Of a DNA stretch of 64,000 nt, positions 23,790-36,586 are shown one piece after another. The position numbers and the translations under genes are program-made. The DNA is taken from positions 186,001 through 250,000 of the forward strand of contig JAUIRK010000333.1 in NCBI GenBank assembly GCA_030549495.1, in the 5' to 3' direction. Positions within the stretch are counted from its first letter, which is position 1. Each line of letters opens with the position of its first letter. The DNA is from Nectonema munidae (lineage: Eukaryota; Nematomorpha; Nectonematoida; Nectonematidae). The notes beneath the pieces were generated by a model that did not search any database, was not told the DNA's origin, and saw only the letters and a program-made list of their open reading frames with translations.

Positions 23790-26700
23790 CTCTAAATGTT
23801 TGAAAATCAGCTGCTTTAAATATATACGTTTTAAATTGAAAAGAAAGCACAAGATTAGTTTTTAAATTTGTGTTCGTCAATATGGTTTAAAGTCAGTGAG
23901 ATGAATCAATTTTGTAAAGCTCAAGTGCTTATAAACTCGCCCATTTACACAATATTTTTTGCTATTCTATCTTAAATTTTGAAATGAAACAACCAATCAA
24001 ATTTCGCAAGCAATTCATAGCCAAGACATTTCCTATCTAAGAAATTCCGTGGCAAATTTTTATCCAAAATTCGTATAAAAAAAAATAGAATTCACTACTT
24101 TTTTAACATTCGTACACAAAATATTTATTACTTGAAAGTTTATAGCAAATATTCTCAAAGATAAGACACTTCATAATGAGTTGTATTACTAGACTTTTCG
24201 TGACAAAAAGATTTTGTAACTAAATATTTTTATTCATTCATTTTCTTCAATATTTTGGTGTATAATTTATAGTTTTAGGCTTTCTTATCCCTCCCCATCC
24301 TTACACAGTGTTATGAATGGCGCTTAAAAAAGCCCTATCTTTGGTGTTGTCCTTTTTTATCTTTTACATTTTTTCGAAGAAATCAATTTACCCATATGAT
24401 TTATCTTCTTTCTTTATCGATAAATTCTTACTTCCTTGTTTTATTTTTATACCTTGATAGATTTCATAAAACTCTAATTCCAAACTTTATGAACACACTA
24501 CATTTTCAGTTTAAATGATTTTCGCTAGAAGTCTTTATAGGCGTAATATGAAGTATGTTTCGTATTTCTCATGTTTTTCCAAGTGATTTTTTTCTAGCAA
24601 CTTCATGTTAAATTTTAAAGAATTGTCAGCCATTCGATTGAAAGTTAACTACCAGGTAGTCTCTTAAAATGCCTACAAAATATTGGTTTACTAAGCACGA
24701 AGGAATCAAGATAAATAAAATAGGGTACAAAACTTAAAAAAAATGTTTTAACCTGAACAAATACGTAAATTTACTATTTTATTTTAACTACTTCTACAGT
24801 GTGAAAAATGTCTTTAGATTCTGAATATATTTTAAACACAAAAAAGTTAAATGCTTTAAAAAGTGTTTAAATCTTAGACACAATTTTAAGGTCTATAGCC
24901 TCTAGACATCATGCAATTCACGGGTTGCGATTCGGAACTGACGATAAGTTCCGTTCTTGAAGATTCGGAAAATTTTAAAGCGAGTTCTTGTTAAAATATC
25001 AAGTCAGATTGAAATTTAGGAGGGAAAAAATGACTACTCACAGTCACAACACAAAAGCCTAAATTTCGTCTAAATTAACCTGTAAGAAATTTTAAGAAGG
25101 CAGAATAGAACTTGTATACCAAATTGAAGTTCAATCATATTTTTATAAATATCGACTGCTTATTTAAAAAATCCTTGAAAGTAATAAGCAATCGATTAGT
25201 TTAGAATTTAAATCTGGGCGCCAAACGTCCAAAACCGGTTGCGAAATGTCTTCGGTACTAAACGTCATGCACCACAATTTGTGTTGCGTGTAGGCCGAGG
25301 TCCCCAATACTGAAGCTGATGTGTATATTTTCCATTTAGATGTTATCTGTCAATAAAAAATCTTAAAATAGGTCAATTTGGCGTCCTCCATAAATTCTTT
25401 GAACACTTTCATCAAATTCAATCAAGAAAACACTTCTTTCTTTTGTGCAATTTTTGAACTTCAGTAAAACTCTAAATTTAGGCCATTTTTGATATTTTCA
25501 AAATTTAAAATGTTACGATATAATTTTAAAAGTATTTTCTTTATCTCCAATTCGCTTCAGACAGATTTATCTTTGCTTATTCTTTTGATTTATTTTAAAA
25601 TTGTAGTTTTTTACAAGGTATACTTTTTTTACAATAGTTTTTTCTTAATAAGATGCGATAGAAAATATAAAAAATTATAATACCTGTTTCCAAATATATA
25701 AAAAATTCTTCTATTTTTGAAAAGGAATGGCCCTCACTAAAAAGGGAAGATTTAGATAAAAAAAATTTAAGGATCTCTGCTTTCTAATTAAATTTTGCAT
25801 GAAGTGTTACAATTGAGAAAATTTACGAAACAAAGTGTTTAGTTACTTTTTGTGCTAAAATTTATTAGAACACTACCCTTAAATTCTTTTTGATGGATTT
25901 TATATGCAATAATATTATATATTTTTATGATAATGATAAATTCATTCAAGGATACATGTTTAAACTTGTGGGCGTTGAATAAACTGGCCCCAAAAATGAG
26001 GTTAAAAATCCGCTGGTAAAGCAGTATGCCTATTTATATTTCCAACTTTCGAGTAAACTTCACTTAATCTGGTGGAAAAGTTATTTTAAAGACAATAACT
26101 ATCACTGCCATTATTATACTAAGGATTAGCTACACTTATAAAGGCTTAGTAATCGCAAGATACTTATGTTCTTTATATTTGCCATCTTTTAGTACAATAT
26201 TCATTTTTGAGAGCATGCCCATTTTCAATAAGTGACGTATTTCCAGTTTAATTTTAGGAGAAAATGCATAAATCTTTCAAAGAGATCTCCATTGGCAATA
26301 AACTTTTTTCTTAGTATTAATCAAGCAGAATATTAATTATCAAAAATTGAAAATAAATCTTCTTCCCCTTATACTAGGGTGAACGGTTTCATCTGAAGAT
26401 AAGCATGATACAATTAGGCTGTTTGTTAAAAGAAGTTGGTCAGTATGCATTATGATATCTGTTGACTTAAAAGATAGAAAATGAAAAATCTATAAATTAT
26501 TACCGAAAAATGATTTTGCTGTATATACTCTTGTATAAAACTTTGACACTTTGGCTTACATTAGGGAATCGTGTTAAGTATTGAGACATTTTCTTGCTTA
26601 ACAAGATTAAATACAATAATGAAGTGAGATTTTCAAGTTTGTTCCTTGTAGCACTGACGAATTATGATTGACAGTTTATTGACAACGAATTACAATGCCT

Positions 26701-29700
26701 TAAATTCAATACATGTTTTTCTATTCCAAAAAGTGGCTGAACATCATTATTTATTGTGTCGCCGATGTTCATGTTTAAGTGTATTGGCCTATTTACACAT
26801 CTGTTCAGTTGACATTCACCGGCTAAAATGCTCTAGTCCATGGAAATTCTACTTCAAACTACTTATGAGGAATCTCCTTTAATATCTATTTTCCAAATCA
26901 ATATAAATATATATATTTAGAGCTTTTTTAAATAAATATTTTATTCCCTTTTTTAAAGTTTCATATTTTGAATGTTTATATATCCTTTTTATTAGTTACA
27001 ATATTTTTGAAAAATGTATATTTTAATTGAAAAAAAATTTTATTCACATTTTATGCCAGGCTTTACGATTTCTCTGATTTCATATGAATAAGCATACGAT
27101 TTAATCAGATGACTACAATCATTTTTTGCATAAAAATCTTTGATTAATTTTGTTAGCTCAAACTATTCAGTTGTAGAGGTTCACAGGTAAAAAAGTCACT
27201 GAAAAAGAGGAACGGGATAAAAAAGATTGGGAACCACTGCTCTAGTAAGTGTAATTCTTCATTAATTCAAAGTAAAATGCCTTAAAGTGTTAAAATAAGA
27301 AAGAAAACAGATCAACGATACCAATAAATATTAATAAATAAACAAATAAAAGGATTTGAAATCAAACAAAAAAAATAGCTAAAAAAAGTGCTTAACCATT
27401 GAACTAGTTAATTAAAAGCCTTCTAGACAGCTAACTCACAACCTGTAATATTTAAAAATAAACCAACAGTGTGTATGAGAAAGAAGAAGTAATTAGGAGT
27501 ACACCACTACAATCTCTTCTTCACGAAAAATGTATTAATCTTTTAGTCCATAATAATATTTACTAAGATCCTGCTATACAAAATATGACTGTTATAAGTT
27601 TTTACCTCTTCTTCGTCTTTATATAAATTGCAGTTCGGCAAATAAACGTATTCTTTGTCTGCGATAAACTTCTATGTCTATATCTGTTAGGTTGAAAAGA
27701 AGAGAAACGTTATCAGCAAGTATTTCATACAGAAGGAAGGAAAGAGGGCGTTCTTATGCACGCGGCGCCATTTCAAGTATACACGTACTTAAAAGCACTT
27801 TCACACAACGTCTTCTATTGCCATATTCAATTTTTTATTCAAAAGTTATAAGAAAATCGCTCACTTATCTATTCAAGGACGAAGTTTCATCCACTCTAAT
27901 ACAAAAAACGAAGACACATACCTTGATTCCAAAGTAAAATATAGCTAAAACGCTTTCTCTCTTTATTAGTCTGTCTGTCTCGCCCCCTAATATTTTTACA
28001 TTTTTCAGTTCAATTCAAGGCTCTTTCTGGGCACAGATGTGGCTGCTTCATACCTGTTGTCAAACACAGCTCTAAGCTCCTGAGATGATCTTGGCTCCGC
28101 ATTTCATTTGGCATGATAAAAATAGGGAGACAAAGCGTTTAAAAATCGCTGTGCTTTTAAATACGGATTAAAAAAATGGACTTCTAATCTAAACATCTTT
28201 AGTTATAGTTTTTTTTTAGCGATTTTACTTTCAATGAGTGTAATGTCATTTTTAAAATGTATTTCTAAAAATTGAAACTTTTAAATTTTGTATCTTCTCT
28301 AGTATATTTTAGACGAATCCCGCGTCTAAACCTCAGAGTAGATACACAAATGCTTTTTTGAATCAATGAAAGCAGTGTTAAGATGAAAAGGAAATTATTT
28401 TAAAAATATTTTTCAAGTCTACCTCTACTGAAGTTATAAAAGGAAAAACTTTTTCGAGATATATAATATAAAATATATTTCGCAGCTTTTGAAAAAATGG
28501 ATTTTCCAATTACCCAATTTTAAGAACACAGGTCCTAGGTTTGGGCTTTTGAAGAATACGCCTCACATCTAACAAAATAAAGTGAATAAAAAAGTAAATA
28601 TTTATTTATCCTCAAATTCATCAATAAATCGAACTATAAATAATTAATTTGTAAGCAAAAAAGTCATAAATTTTTTTAATTAGAAGAAACTAGATTGGTG
28701 GCACAATCCCTTTTAGGTTAAATTATAGAGGATCAAAAAATTCTTTGAAATCGTTAGAGTTTGGAGAAAGTATTACTGTAATAAATTAAAGTTTGAATGC
28801 CTAAATTTACTTACTTTATAAAAAGGCAAAATGAGTTTTAATTTTTGGCAAATAAGTAACTAAGAGTTGTGGTGCGATGAAGTGTGAGGATTTGAACGTT
28901 AAGCAGAAACAAAGAAGACTTTTCAGAGTAAACAATGGATTTGTAATAAGGCGAGAATCCCTTAATCCATTAAATAAACATCTGTGACGTTGTGGTATAA
29001 AATGCAACTCACCTATATTTACCAACAATGTCCCGACTTATGAGCGTTAAAGAGTAGTTGTGGGAGTGGCTTTGTTGCTGTCGCTGTTGTGCAAACAAAC
29101 AAGTCCTCTCTCTACAATGCAGCATTCACTGCCATCTCTTCTGGGAAAATGTTTTAAAGCAAACTCCATCTTCGAAATCCAATTAATTCTTTTGTTTTCA
29201 AGGTGATTCTGTTTATTCACTCATTTACAATCACGGCTTGGAATCATCCATATTTTACGGCTTTTTTTCTTTTTTTGCACAAGGCGATGCTGGAACATGG
29301 TCGGTATTATTAAGACACCTTCAATCGCAATGGTGGTCATGCTCGGTATTTTGAGGTCTAGTATCACAAGAACTGAAAATCCTTTTCTTTTCTTATATGA
29401 AATTCACTTTAAAAAGAAAGCATATGATTACACATTGAAATTTAGTTCATTAACAGCAAAAAGAGAAATACCAAATTCTCATATGAGCAGTCTATCTTTT
29501 CCATAAATGTGTATCTTTCTGTATATGTCTGGGGTGCAGGCGTAAAAATTACAGACCCTGGATTTAGTGAAAAATTTTGACTGGCCATGAAGTGATAAAT
29601 CCAGAAAACCTTGTAATTATCCATATTATAAATGTGATCGTCAAGAAATATTCTCTAATCATTAAATTTCAAACATCTCTAAATTATCTTGTTAGTTATT

Positions 29701-29866
29701 CTATTTATAGATCAATGATAAGATGATGACAAAAAAATAAAATTTACTTTTAAATAAAATTTTTAAGAAAAAATAACCGTCAAAACGGAATGATCATGCG
29801 CTGATTGACTCAAAGCAAAAAAAAATATAGAATTCATAAATTTGGAAAATAAATGAAGTGAAAAGT
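23790..29866. other. Long AT-rich gene-poor stretch
   Basis: Scanned on both strands. Near 27180-27243 lies a solitary hAT-like right end (GGGAACCACTGCTCTAG). Near 29013 a minus-strand donor (AATATAG|GTGAGTTG) follows a G/C-richer patch to about 29110, possibly an untranslated exon. The frame at 27674-27937 has a basic, Ser-rich product of no known family. No gene can be supported. Confidence 0.4.
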
Positions 29867-29906
29867 GTTGAACCATTAGTGCCCAATGTCCCTCTAGACT
29901 CTAGAG

Positions 29907-30225
29907 CAGGGGTCGGCAAAGTGGTCGATATCGACCTCTGGGGGTCCATAACAGATATTTAGGGGTCGATAAGATAGAAAAACTTACCAAATTGTTCTAT
30001 GCTTTTTTTACTTTATAGTAGTAATAAATCTCCTTTTTCTTTTAAAATATAGTTTAGCACATTGTATAGTGCAGGATATATGAAACATTTTTGGTTTCTA
30101 TTTCTCTCTTAATTGTTGACATTGATTAATGTTTTTATGAAGCATTTCTATGTGGGGTGGGGGTCGATGTGAAGACAAATGTTCTATGAAGGGGTCGACG
30201 CGTAAAAAAAGTTTGCCGATCCCTG
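29907..30225. mobile_element. hAT MITE nested in piggyBac element A
   Basis: Terminal repeats CAGGGGTCGGCAAA and TTTGCCGATCCCTG match at 13 of 14 positions. The flanks are identical 8-mers CTCTAGAG (29899-29906 and 30226-30233), fitting the hAT target preference nTnnnnAn. GGGGTC words recur inside both ends, as in the element at 23319. Confidence 0.93.
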
Positions 30226-30789
30226 CTCTAGAGGAACAATTTTTTAGGTTAATTTTTTTCACATTCAAGCACCACGCTCAAAAAAATTGAGAGTTTCATA
30301 TTAAAATACAAAAAGGATTTATAACATTTTATTAAAGGAAAATCAAAAAAATATTCTGACATATGATTTTTTTCAACTACAAACTTCATAATTTTTTTTA
30401 TTTCAAGTTTAACATTCAGAAACCTCTCTATATTTGTGTATAACATTCATCTTATAAAACCATATGTAAGAAAACATTTTAAATAAAGTATTTTTCTAAA
30501 ATTACAACGGAAAAACATTTGTCTTCATTTTTTATCTTATAGAATTGTGAAAATCTATCATGCTCATCTAGAGGAACATTGGGCATATATGGAAATTTGT
30601 CTATAGTTATCACACTTGGAAAGTATAAAAATGAGAAACTTAACTATTTGTTATGATAATTGAAAAAACAATTAGGATGCAATCTAACGTTACAAGTAGC
30701 ACACATTTTTACTGTATTTTTTTTACATAGCATGCATCTTCCTTGGCTTTTCGCTGAAATTGGATGATGTAAACCAACTTTCAAGGTAG

Positions 30790-32310
30790 TCAATCTTCTT
30801 CCACTTGGCCCTGATGTATTGTGATTTCTCGTTTTAGTGAATAACTCATGACTATATCCCGAGTGAATGTTAAAAGGTCTTTATTTGGAAAGCAATCAAG
30901 TTCAACGTAGAGTCTCCAAGCTGCTACAGTTGCAATACTAAGTGTGTTTATAAAAAGTGGCCAATACCACTTTTTGGATTTGATAATTGGGCGGTATTGA
31001 CTAAAGGACGATCTGGCTGAGAAATTTCTACTCTTTTTTTCATTTTCTTGCTGTATCTTTTTGTTGCAAATATTGGATCGATTGTAAGATAGTTTGATCC
31101 AATCAATACAACTTTGGTATCTTTCCATTGTACAATGGCAACATCTCCATCACTATAACAATCATAAAAACCTCTATCTTCATTTCTGTTAATTTTTTGA
31201 TGGTATCAGTGGGCAATTTTTGATACGGTTTTCTCTAAGAGTACCAATTGCTTTAAATCCTTTTCTTTTAAATTCTTTTAAAAGATCATATAAATTGAAA
31301 AAGTTTTCGAAAAAAAGATAATGGGAAGAAGGATTTTCAATAACTTGTGAGATTTATAACAACATTTCTTCCCAAGCTATGAAACTTGGGATTGCTCGAA
31401 GAACCGGCGTATGTTTCAAAACAAAAAGAATAAGGAACCTGTTGATGAAGCAAGGACCCTATTTTTGAACCCAAATTTGATTGGCTTTCCTTTCAAAAAC
31501 ATTTTAGTGGAATGTTTTCCAAAAAAAGGTACCATCTGCTCGTCAATGCAAAGTTTTTCGCTGAAAACGCCAAACTGTTGTAAAGCCTTGTTCAAAAGGT
31601 TCTGTAACTTTTGAATTTTCGAAAGTTTATTATTTTTTTCTAAATTTTCATTATCTGCAAAATGGGTGTATGCTTTTATCTCTTCGAATCTGTTTTTGAC
31701 ATCTGTTTTGCTACAAGTTCACAACAAACATCATCATCTTTCTTCCCATACATTCTCTGACGAGGTCTGGTGTTGTAGCCTGTCAACAAAACTATCCCAA
31801 TAAACTTGTGTAGCTCCATTTCATTCACATCCAATACATGATTTTTCTGTGCAGCATATCTATTTGATTCTTCCAATATCATTTTCAATATATCATTATT
31901 ATAAAACAACTTGAACAGCTCAGCTGGTGATTTGTCTTTCAATTCAGAATTTTTAAACTTTATGGGAGTCATGCTTTCATGTCTAAGTGGCTCTAAATAT
32001 TTTGATTTTTTCCATTTAGGTAGTTCTTCCTTCACTTTATTAGAACATGACGAGAGACTTTCACATTTGTTTTTAGGAGTCAAAAAAACATCCAGTCTGC
32101 CTGAAACATCGTTTGGTAAAAGTTTTGTTGTTGAATCATTATCATCTTCCTCCAAGTCAGTCAAAATTCCATCACCTGTTTCAGGTGGTAGAATTTCTAT
32201 ACTTGTATCATTTTCATCGTCACACTCTAATACGGTATCAATAGCTTCTGAAAGAGCATTGAAACGATCTCTTCATTTTCATTGTTATTATCACTTTCAG
32301 AGTAAGACAT
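30790..32310 (-). pseudogene. piggyBac transposase, broken (element A)
   Basis: DDE-type transposase that would act in the nucleus on TTAA sites. The start is ATG 32308-32310 (MSYSESDNNNENEE), an acidic N-terminus usual for the family. The block at 31676-32164 has the conserved N-terminal region: PAELFKLFYNNDILKMILEE, then ELHKFIGIVLLTGYNTRPRQ and RMYG. The DDE core appears as LCIDEQMVPFFGKHS and KGKPIKFGFK near 31470-31560. The 3' part at 30790-31128 has KWYWPLFINTLSIATVAAW, the YNxxDIA-like helix region. Stops and frame changes separate these blocks (near 32230, 31340 and 31190), so no intact protein is made. Confidence 0.85.
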
Positions 32311-32814
32311 TGCGAGGATAATGAAACAAAATCAAAGTAATGAAGAGGAAAAAATAATTTGTATAAAGGAGAGCAAACAAAGTGATTGATGTGCTTGCAA
32401 AACACTTGTGTCATTTTTGATAAATTGAAGATTAGTGTGTTACGTAAAGTAGGTTATCAAAACCATAATTTCTATCTTTTTAATAATAATGTATGCATGT
32501 GCCCATTGTTCCTCTACAGGAACATCCTGTGTCTTTCTTATTTAAGTTTTGATGTCTAAATTTTTGTTATTTTAGTTCAATTAAATATAAAACTAGTCTA
32601 CTTCACAAGTTTAAACACTTTTTTCCATACTTTTTATTAAGCTGGGCACTAATGGGTTAAAAATCAAAAATCGGAAAAAATTAAATAGGCAAAAGGCGAT
32701 TTTTCATTAATCTATTTTTTACTTTCTATAGTTGTTTCCTGTTGTCTGTTTTATTCAACAAATCTGATAAAAATAATTACCAAATGAAGTATCGAATTTG
32801 ATAATAATTTATTA

Positions 32815-33560
32815 TTTTAATTTTATATTTTGATAATTATCGATAAAATCAATGATGCCTGCAATCTTGTTTTCTATACAAATTTTACATAGTTTGCTGT
32901 ACTCAATTCTGTTGGTGCTACTTCTGGAAAAGAAAGGATAAGATGCTCTACAATCTACATAACCCATCAACTTCTTGAAGAAAATCTTTAACTCGCAGAA
33001 CATTTATACACGTCATCTAAAGCAAGTGCACGGCGATCGATGAGATGTGCAATGCACATGATACAGAACACACTTTTAACATTTAAGCCCTCTCTCTGAC
33101 CTTATCATATCAGAGAAATGTTTAGCATCCTGTTATTTTTTCCTTCCATTGCACTTGTTCCATCTCAGCCAATACAAACACACGGAGAGAGATCGAAACC
33201 ATGTTTACACAATAAATCAAAAGTAGAATTGGCAAAAGTTAGAGCAGTGTTCCATAGTCAATTTCAACAATGCCAAGAAACTGGCTACCATAAACACGAG
33301 TATTAATCAAAACGCATAAAGTTCTTTTCCTAGAGATATCATTTGAAGCATCTAAAATAACACTGCAAGGCTTTCCAATTGTATCTTTGAATGCTTCATT
33401 TCTTACAACTTCAGCTAATAAAGAAAGATGTTCAGAAGAGGTTCATAGTTTGCCTTTAAAAAACAAAATCTGGACAGGAGATCTTTTGATCAAAGCAAGT
33501 TCTTGCTGGCACTTAAGCCACCAAATTGAATGAGTACAGAATCGTTTATTTGGGATTTAG
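32815..33560 (-). pseudogene. hAT-like transposase fragment
   Basis: Read on the minus strand in broken frames: LLAEVVRNEAFKDTIGKPCS, then VILDASNDISRKRTLCVLIN and SQFLGIVEIDYGTL. This follows the hAT pattern in which an aspartate in an ILDESTD-like motif is followed by a self-paced VxIRY...FLGxVE block. Near 32850-32990 comes FFSRSSTNRIEYSKLCK, similar to the FFxRSxxRxxEL segment of the same proteins. Both termini and the C-terminal dimerisation region are missing. It lies directly outside the TTAA of element A, so A may have inserted at its edge. Confidence 0.5.
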
Positions 33561-34797
33561 TCTTTTCATGTGATGCCAATCTTTTTTTAGAAATCATCGT
33601 AAATGACTTTTTTAATGTTGGCTGTTTATTATTTTTTTACCAGCACCTTTGGAAGACTTTTAATGATCATTTAAATTTTATCTTATTATGTTTGTCCAGC
33701 CTCCATTTTCCGAATTATACTGACTCCTTAAAAAGTAAAAAATATAAATTTATTTCTTTAACTATGATATTTTTAAAATGGAAAAAACTAAATTCTACCG
33801 TTGTTATAAGAAACACTGAAAAAAGTATATTAATTTATGAGGTTAATTATGGGTTTTTTTTATAAATAAATAAAAGTAAACTTGTTTAATTACTCCAAAA
33901 TAATCTTATTTTTTGTCTCCCCACAGATGCATCATCTCTAAAAAATAAATGTTTAATAGAAAAGCATAAAGATTGATTGATTGATTGATCTTTATTAAAG
34001 TAACTTTTCAGCACTTATATAAGTAGTCTGACAGGGTTTTTCTATGTATTTTTTGGCTTACCAGCTAACTAATCTAACCGATTCGCAATTGTATGATAAA
34101 ATAATGAATGGGGCAAAGCTTGATCTCTTTTTACTTCTTGTAATATAGGGATTAAGTCGCTTACTCTTCTGCATTTCAAGTTAGTAATAAGTTTGAGAAT
34201 ATGATTATTCGATTCCGAATGAATATTTTTATAATATATATTTTAATGTTTGCAAACTTTGCATCTAAATTATTATAATTAATTTTATGGATGAAGTATG
34301 TTAAATATTCGCCAATGATGCCCTCATAATTATCTCTTCTTCGCAATTAATTTTTAATTCATTATTTATTAACAATTTAAACTCATTGTTACAACCCTGG
34401 TAAAACTTTCATTGAAATGTTTTGCACATAGGATTATACTGGTGCCTATAAAAAAAGTCGTCTTCATTGCTTTCATAAGAACTTTCTCTTCATCGCAACA
34501 AAAAACTTATTTCTTTATCAATGCCATTTTCATATGACTAAAATACGTCTCGTCGCTTGCGTTCCAATGTAAAAATATCGGATCAAGCAAAAGTGTACTG
34601 TTCAAAGTATGTTTTCTAAAAATAAAATCTAAAAAATCGAAAAATTATTTAATTATATTCAAAAAATATCCTAAATTCTAGAGGCTACAACAAAACAGTA
34701 AATGGAAAAATATTGATTGATTGATCATCATTATGCTAGTCTTAAGTGGTAATTTACATTACACCGTTCCTGTAGGTTGGAGATGACACAGATTATA
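33561..34797. other. Gene-poor stretch with (GATT)n tails
   Basis: Tails GATTGATTGATTGATC at 33974-33989, preceded on the minus strand by AATAAAG, and GATTGATTGATC at 34714-34725 look like 3' termini of minus-strand non-LTR elements. No LINE coding region was recognised next to them. Confidence 0.4.
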
Positions 34798-34950
34798 AAG
34801 TAAAGGTAAAGGTACCGTGGGTGTTTTCATCGAGAAGTCACAAATACACTGCTTGTATCGAACTATGAGGGAAGTAGGCTTGATGCGGGATCGAACCCAA
34901 GACCTTGAGCTATTGAAACCCAGTACCTAACCAACCTTACTCACGCCCCC
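34798..34950 (-). repeat. tRNA-derived SINE, family a, copy 1
   Basis: Reverse orientation. The 5' end is GGGGGCGTGAGTAAGGTTGG with an A-box-like region, then a B-box TGGGTTCGATCCCGCATCAA, and the tail is (CTTTAC)n. It closely matches the plus-strand copy at 39062-39210. Confidence 0.82.
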
Positions 34951-35130
34951 ATAAAACGCAAAGGTTTCGACACCTGACACGTAGCTTGAAATGTAAGATG
35001 GTTATCACAGTTAATTGTAATTGTTAATTCAATAATTGCGGTTAAATGTCGCGGGCCTTGGTGATCGAATCCCTTACCTTCAACTGTTAAGCTGAGAGGT
35101 ACACCCTGACAACCATCGAGGCTCAACACC
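34951..35130 (-). repeat. tRNA-derived SINE, family c
   Basis: Reverse orientation: GAGCCTCGATGGTTGTCAGG, then CTCTCAGCTTAACAGTTGAA and a B-box-like GGGATTCGATCACCAAGGC. The SINE-a copy begins exactly at its 3' side. Not a functional tRNA: the acceptor stem does not pair. Confidence 0.6.
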
Positions 35131-35639
35131 GCCTTTAACTACTCTTCAGCCTAATACAGAGCTGATAAAACTTTAAAAACTAAATATAACTGTATATAGA
35201 ACAAAATTTTAAATTTCAATATAAATAATTCAAGGATTTCCTGTCTTATTTTATAATAAATCAGTCTTGATACAAATATAAAAATAAAGAACTCTTAACA
35301 TCATTAGTGGAGGGAAGGAGGAATTAATTGTACCTAATTGGCTGAATTATATCGCTTCATATTTGGGTGAAATTGTTAGCTGCATCTTTTGGTACCATTT
35401 TCATAGTGGTTGAATGACCCTCGAATGTCAAAAACTGTCAATCAAATTCAAAAATTTCAACAAAATTGTGACATTATCTTTAGCTAACCTTATTACTTAG
35501 GATCTATATTAGATATACCCTTTAAAATATTTATATGCAGTTTTGAAAGCATAACACTTTATATATTTAAACTTTTAAATAATCATGGCCTTCTTTTTAG
35601 AAAATGTCAATCAAAATTTTGATTGATGAAAAATATATC

Positions 35640-36270
35640 AAATAAAATATATATTATTTTATACTAAATCGGCCATGCAGGTTTCATTTCTGGACTTAGT
35701 TTTTGAATTTAGGATTTGAAAATACCTATAAGTGTAAATCAAATTTGTAGTCTACTTCTAAAACTTGTCTCCAAAAACATTCATTCGTATTTTACCTGAA
35801 ATATATGTTTTATACCAAATCGTTTAGCTTCATTTCTGGAGTTTTGCATTAGATGTTTTAGAATATCTGACTGTCAATCAAATTTGCGGGTTTACATCTC
35901 AAAATTTCCAAAAATATTCTCATTAATTTTATATCAAATATATGTTTTTAAATCTATACTAGTATTATTTCTGAAGTCAGTTTTTGAATTTACAGGTTTT
36001 AAAATATCTGCAAGCGACAACCAAATGTGCGGTTCACATATAATGGCTACAGAAATTTAAATAAAATATCTGTTTTTATGGGAAAATGAAGATTCTGGTT
36101 TCATTTTTGAATTCAGATTTCCATTTAGGGTTTGAAAATATCTGAAAGCTTCAATGAAATTTGTGGTTTACGTCTAAAAAATTGTCTCGAAAAATATTTT
36201 CAAAATCTTAAATAAAATATCTGTTTTCATACCAAATCGACTATACGCATTTTATTACTGTACTTCATTT
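35640..36270 (-). repeat. Satellite S2 array, short version (about 5 units)
   Basis: Units of roughly 135-150 bp with the recurring words TTTCATTTCTGGA, ACCAAATCG, TTTTAGAAGTAAACC-type (reversed) and ATATATGTTTTTAT. They are reverse complements of the units at 47500-49020, where about 11 copies occur. Confidence 0.7.
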
Positions 36271-36494
36271 TGGCTGATAAGCTCAACCTGAAAACAAATT
36301 AAAAAGAGAACGTGCGATCAAAAGAAATATTTAAAAAAAGTATAAGTATAAATTTTAAATGGAGGCTACCATGTTCCAATGAACTAGAAAATGATTTAAT
36401 ATTACGTTCTTCAAAAAAGATTTTGACCGTGAAAAAAGTTCCTCTTTTTTTATTTGTTGATATCTTATCCATAGGGAAAAATAATCTTCGATAG

Positions 36495-36586
36495 CTGGAG
36501 AGATGGTGATGATAGTCACGATCAAGAATCGAACCCAGACCATCTGGATCAACCCTCCGCGCTCCTACCACTAGGCCATCTGCCAG
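36495..36586 (-). repeat. tRNA-derived SINE, family b, fuller copy
   Basis: On the minus strand: CTGGCAGATGGCCTAGTGGT (A-box TGGCCTAGTGG), then GGTCTGGGTTCGATTCTTGA (B-box GGTTCGATTC). About 50 bp of direct repeat (TTTAATATTA..TTCTTCAAAA onward) lies both before (36394-36443) and after (36587-36636) the insert. Confidence 0.8.

Larger units (their letters stand above)
29872..32656 (-). mobile_element. piggyBac-like element A, TTAA target
   Basis: The right end reads GGGCACTAATGGG|TTAA (TTAA at 32657-32660). The left end reads TTGA|ACCATTAGTGCCC with one base lost and TTAA changed to TTGA. Subterminal blocks AATGTTCCTCTAGAGGAACA occur near both ends (29885-30240 once the nested insert is ignored, 30568-30583, 32502-32525). 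It carries a broken transposase on the minus strand and a nested hAT MITE at 29907-30225. Confidence 0.85.

Noticed and set aside
27180-27243. Complete hAT element
   Set aside because: Only a right-end-like sequence (GGGAACCACTG) was seen; no left end or target duplication was found.
31911-32321. Plus-strand frame of 136 codons
   Set aside because: It is antisense to the piggyBac transposase A, which carries the recognisable motifs.
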